5,019 nt of DNA from Clostridiales bacterium (GTDB lineage: Bacteria; Bacillota; Clostridia; Christensenellales; CAG-138). Shown here piece after piece: positions 4,618 through 5,019 of the stretch. The stretch lies in NCBI GenBank assembly GCA_003486785.1, contig DNFZ01000208.1, positions 11,954-16,972 of the forward strand, written 5' to 3'. The first letter of the stretch is position 1. Each line of letters opens with the position of its first letter. Below the pieces are notes generated by a model. That model saw only the letters and a program-made list of their open reading frames with translations. It had not been told where the DNA came from and searched no databases. Both the position numbers and the translations under genes were made by a program.

Positions 4618-5019
4618 TTAGATAATCCCCTGTGCGATCATCGCATCCGCAACCTTGGCAAAGCCCGCGATGTTCGCGCCCGCCACGAGATTGTAGCCAA
4701 GACCGTTTTGCTCCGCCGCCTTTGCCGAGTTGTCGTGGATGTTTTTCATGATCGTGTGCAGCTTTTCGTCCACTTCCGCTTCGCTCCAGCTCAGCCGCTG
4801 GCTGTTCTGGCTCATCTCCAGCGCGCTGGTCGCAACGCCGCCTGCGTTGACCGCCTTGCTCGGCGCTACGATCATGTGCTTTTGCTCCAGCAGGAACGAG
4901 AGAGCGTCGTTGGTGGTCGGCATGTTCGCGACCTCGATGTAGTACTTCGCGCCGCTGCTTGCAATCTTCTTTGCGCTGTTGATGTTCACATCGTTCTGCG
5001 TGGCGCACGGCATGTACAC
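4618..5019 (-). CDS. gdhA: NADP-type glutamate dehydrogenase, C-terminal part
   Basis: Seen: the last 133 codons and a TAA stop; the gene enters from the right edge, so the first Met in the frame is internal, not a start. Conserved blocks of the hexameric bacterial enzyme appear in order: MPCATQND, VANMPTTNDA, IVAPSKAVNAGGVATSALEMSQN, RLSW, then GANIAGFAKVADAMIAQG close to the C-terminus, a normal ending for the family. Family knowledge: the enzyme catalyses reversible reductive amination of 2-oxoglutarate to glutamate, usually with NADPH, in the cytoplasm. The catalytic lysines lie in the missing N-terminal part and cannot be checked. It is followed by its own terminator and is probably a housekeeping gene unrelated in function to the electron-transfer genes. 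Confidence 0.96.
   Translation of the reverse strand: MYMPCATQNDVNINSAKKIASSGAKYYIEVANMPTTNDALSFLLEQKHMIVAPSKAVNAGGVATSALEMSQNSQRLSWSEAEVDEKLHTIMKNIHDNSAKAAEQNGLGYNLVAGANIAGFAKVADAMIAQGII

Noticed and set aside
4354..4621. Short plus-strand open frames of 69-76 codons across the repeats, encoding repeated YIKSLVLIHTC-like peptides
   Set aside because: They are translations of the repeat DNA read in shifting frames (the period of 112 is not divisible by three), have no ribosome sites, and run antisense to the promoter and leader of the prenyltransferase gene.

Overview
The window looks like chromosomal DNA from a Gram-positive anaerobe of the Firmicutes, most likely Clostridia. The reasons are strong GGAGG-type ribosome sites, two lipoproteins with lipobox cysteines, sigma-A-like promoters, a clostridial-style NADP-type glutamate dehydrogenase, and roughly 50% GC in genes against AT-rich gaps. 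The taxonomic call is inference and cannot be narrowed from this sequence alone.

Layout, left to right: (1) the first 55 codons of a type II NADH dehydrogenase-like flavoprotein, minus strand, running off the left edge; (2) a 370-bp divergent intergenic region with a promoter candidate facing each way; (3) a two-repeat FMN-binding-like lipoprotein of 293 aa, plus strand, closed by a clear intrinsic terminator; (4) a CitB/DcuR-type response regulator, plus strand, with its own -10 element; (5) an ApbE-type FMN transferase lipoprotein, plus strand; (6) a convergent UbiA/MenA-like membrane prenyltransferase, minus strand; (7) a 279-bp spacer with an unusual tandem repeat array in the apparent ubiA-family leader, a promoter and the gdhA terminator; (8) the last 133 codons of glutamate dehydrogenase, minus strand, running off the right edge.

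Genes 1, 3, 5 and 6 are the parts list of flavin-based extracellular electron transfer as described in Listeria monocytogenes. There, a type II NADH dehydrogenase passes electrons to a dedicated demethylmenaquinone pool, and they reach a surface lipoprotein (PplA) whose flavins are attached covalently by an ApbE-like FMN transferase (FmnB). Here NADH dehydrogenase would load quinone made by the UbiA-like enzyme, and ApbE would flavinylate the neighbouring lipoprotein outside the membrane. No EetA/EetB-like membrane conduit and no flavin transporter are seen in this window. The response regulator inside the cluster suggests two-component control, which would be a local variation. The gdhA gene is probably an unrelated housekeeping neighbour separated by a terminator.

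Most worth a second look: the electron-transfer-like cluster with an embedded regulator, the ~59-bp repeat array ahead of the prenyltransferase, and the non-canonical flavinylation motifs in the lipoprotein.
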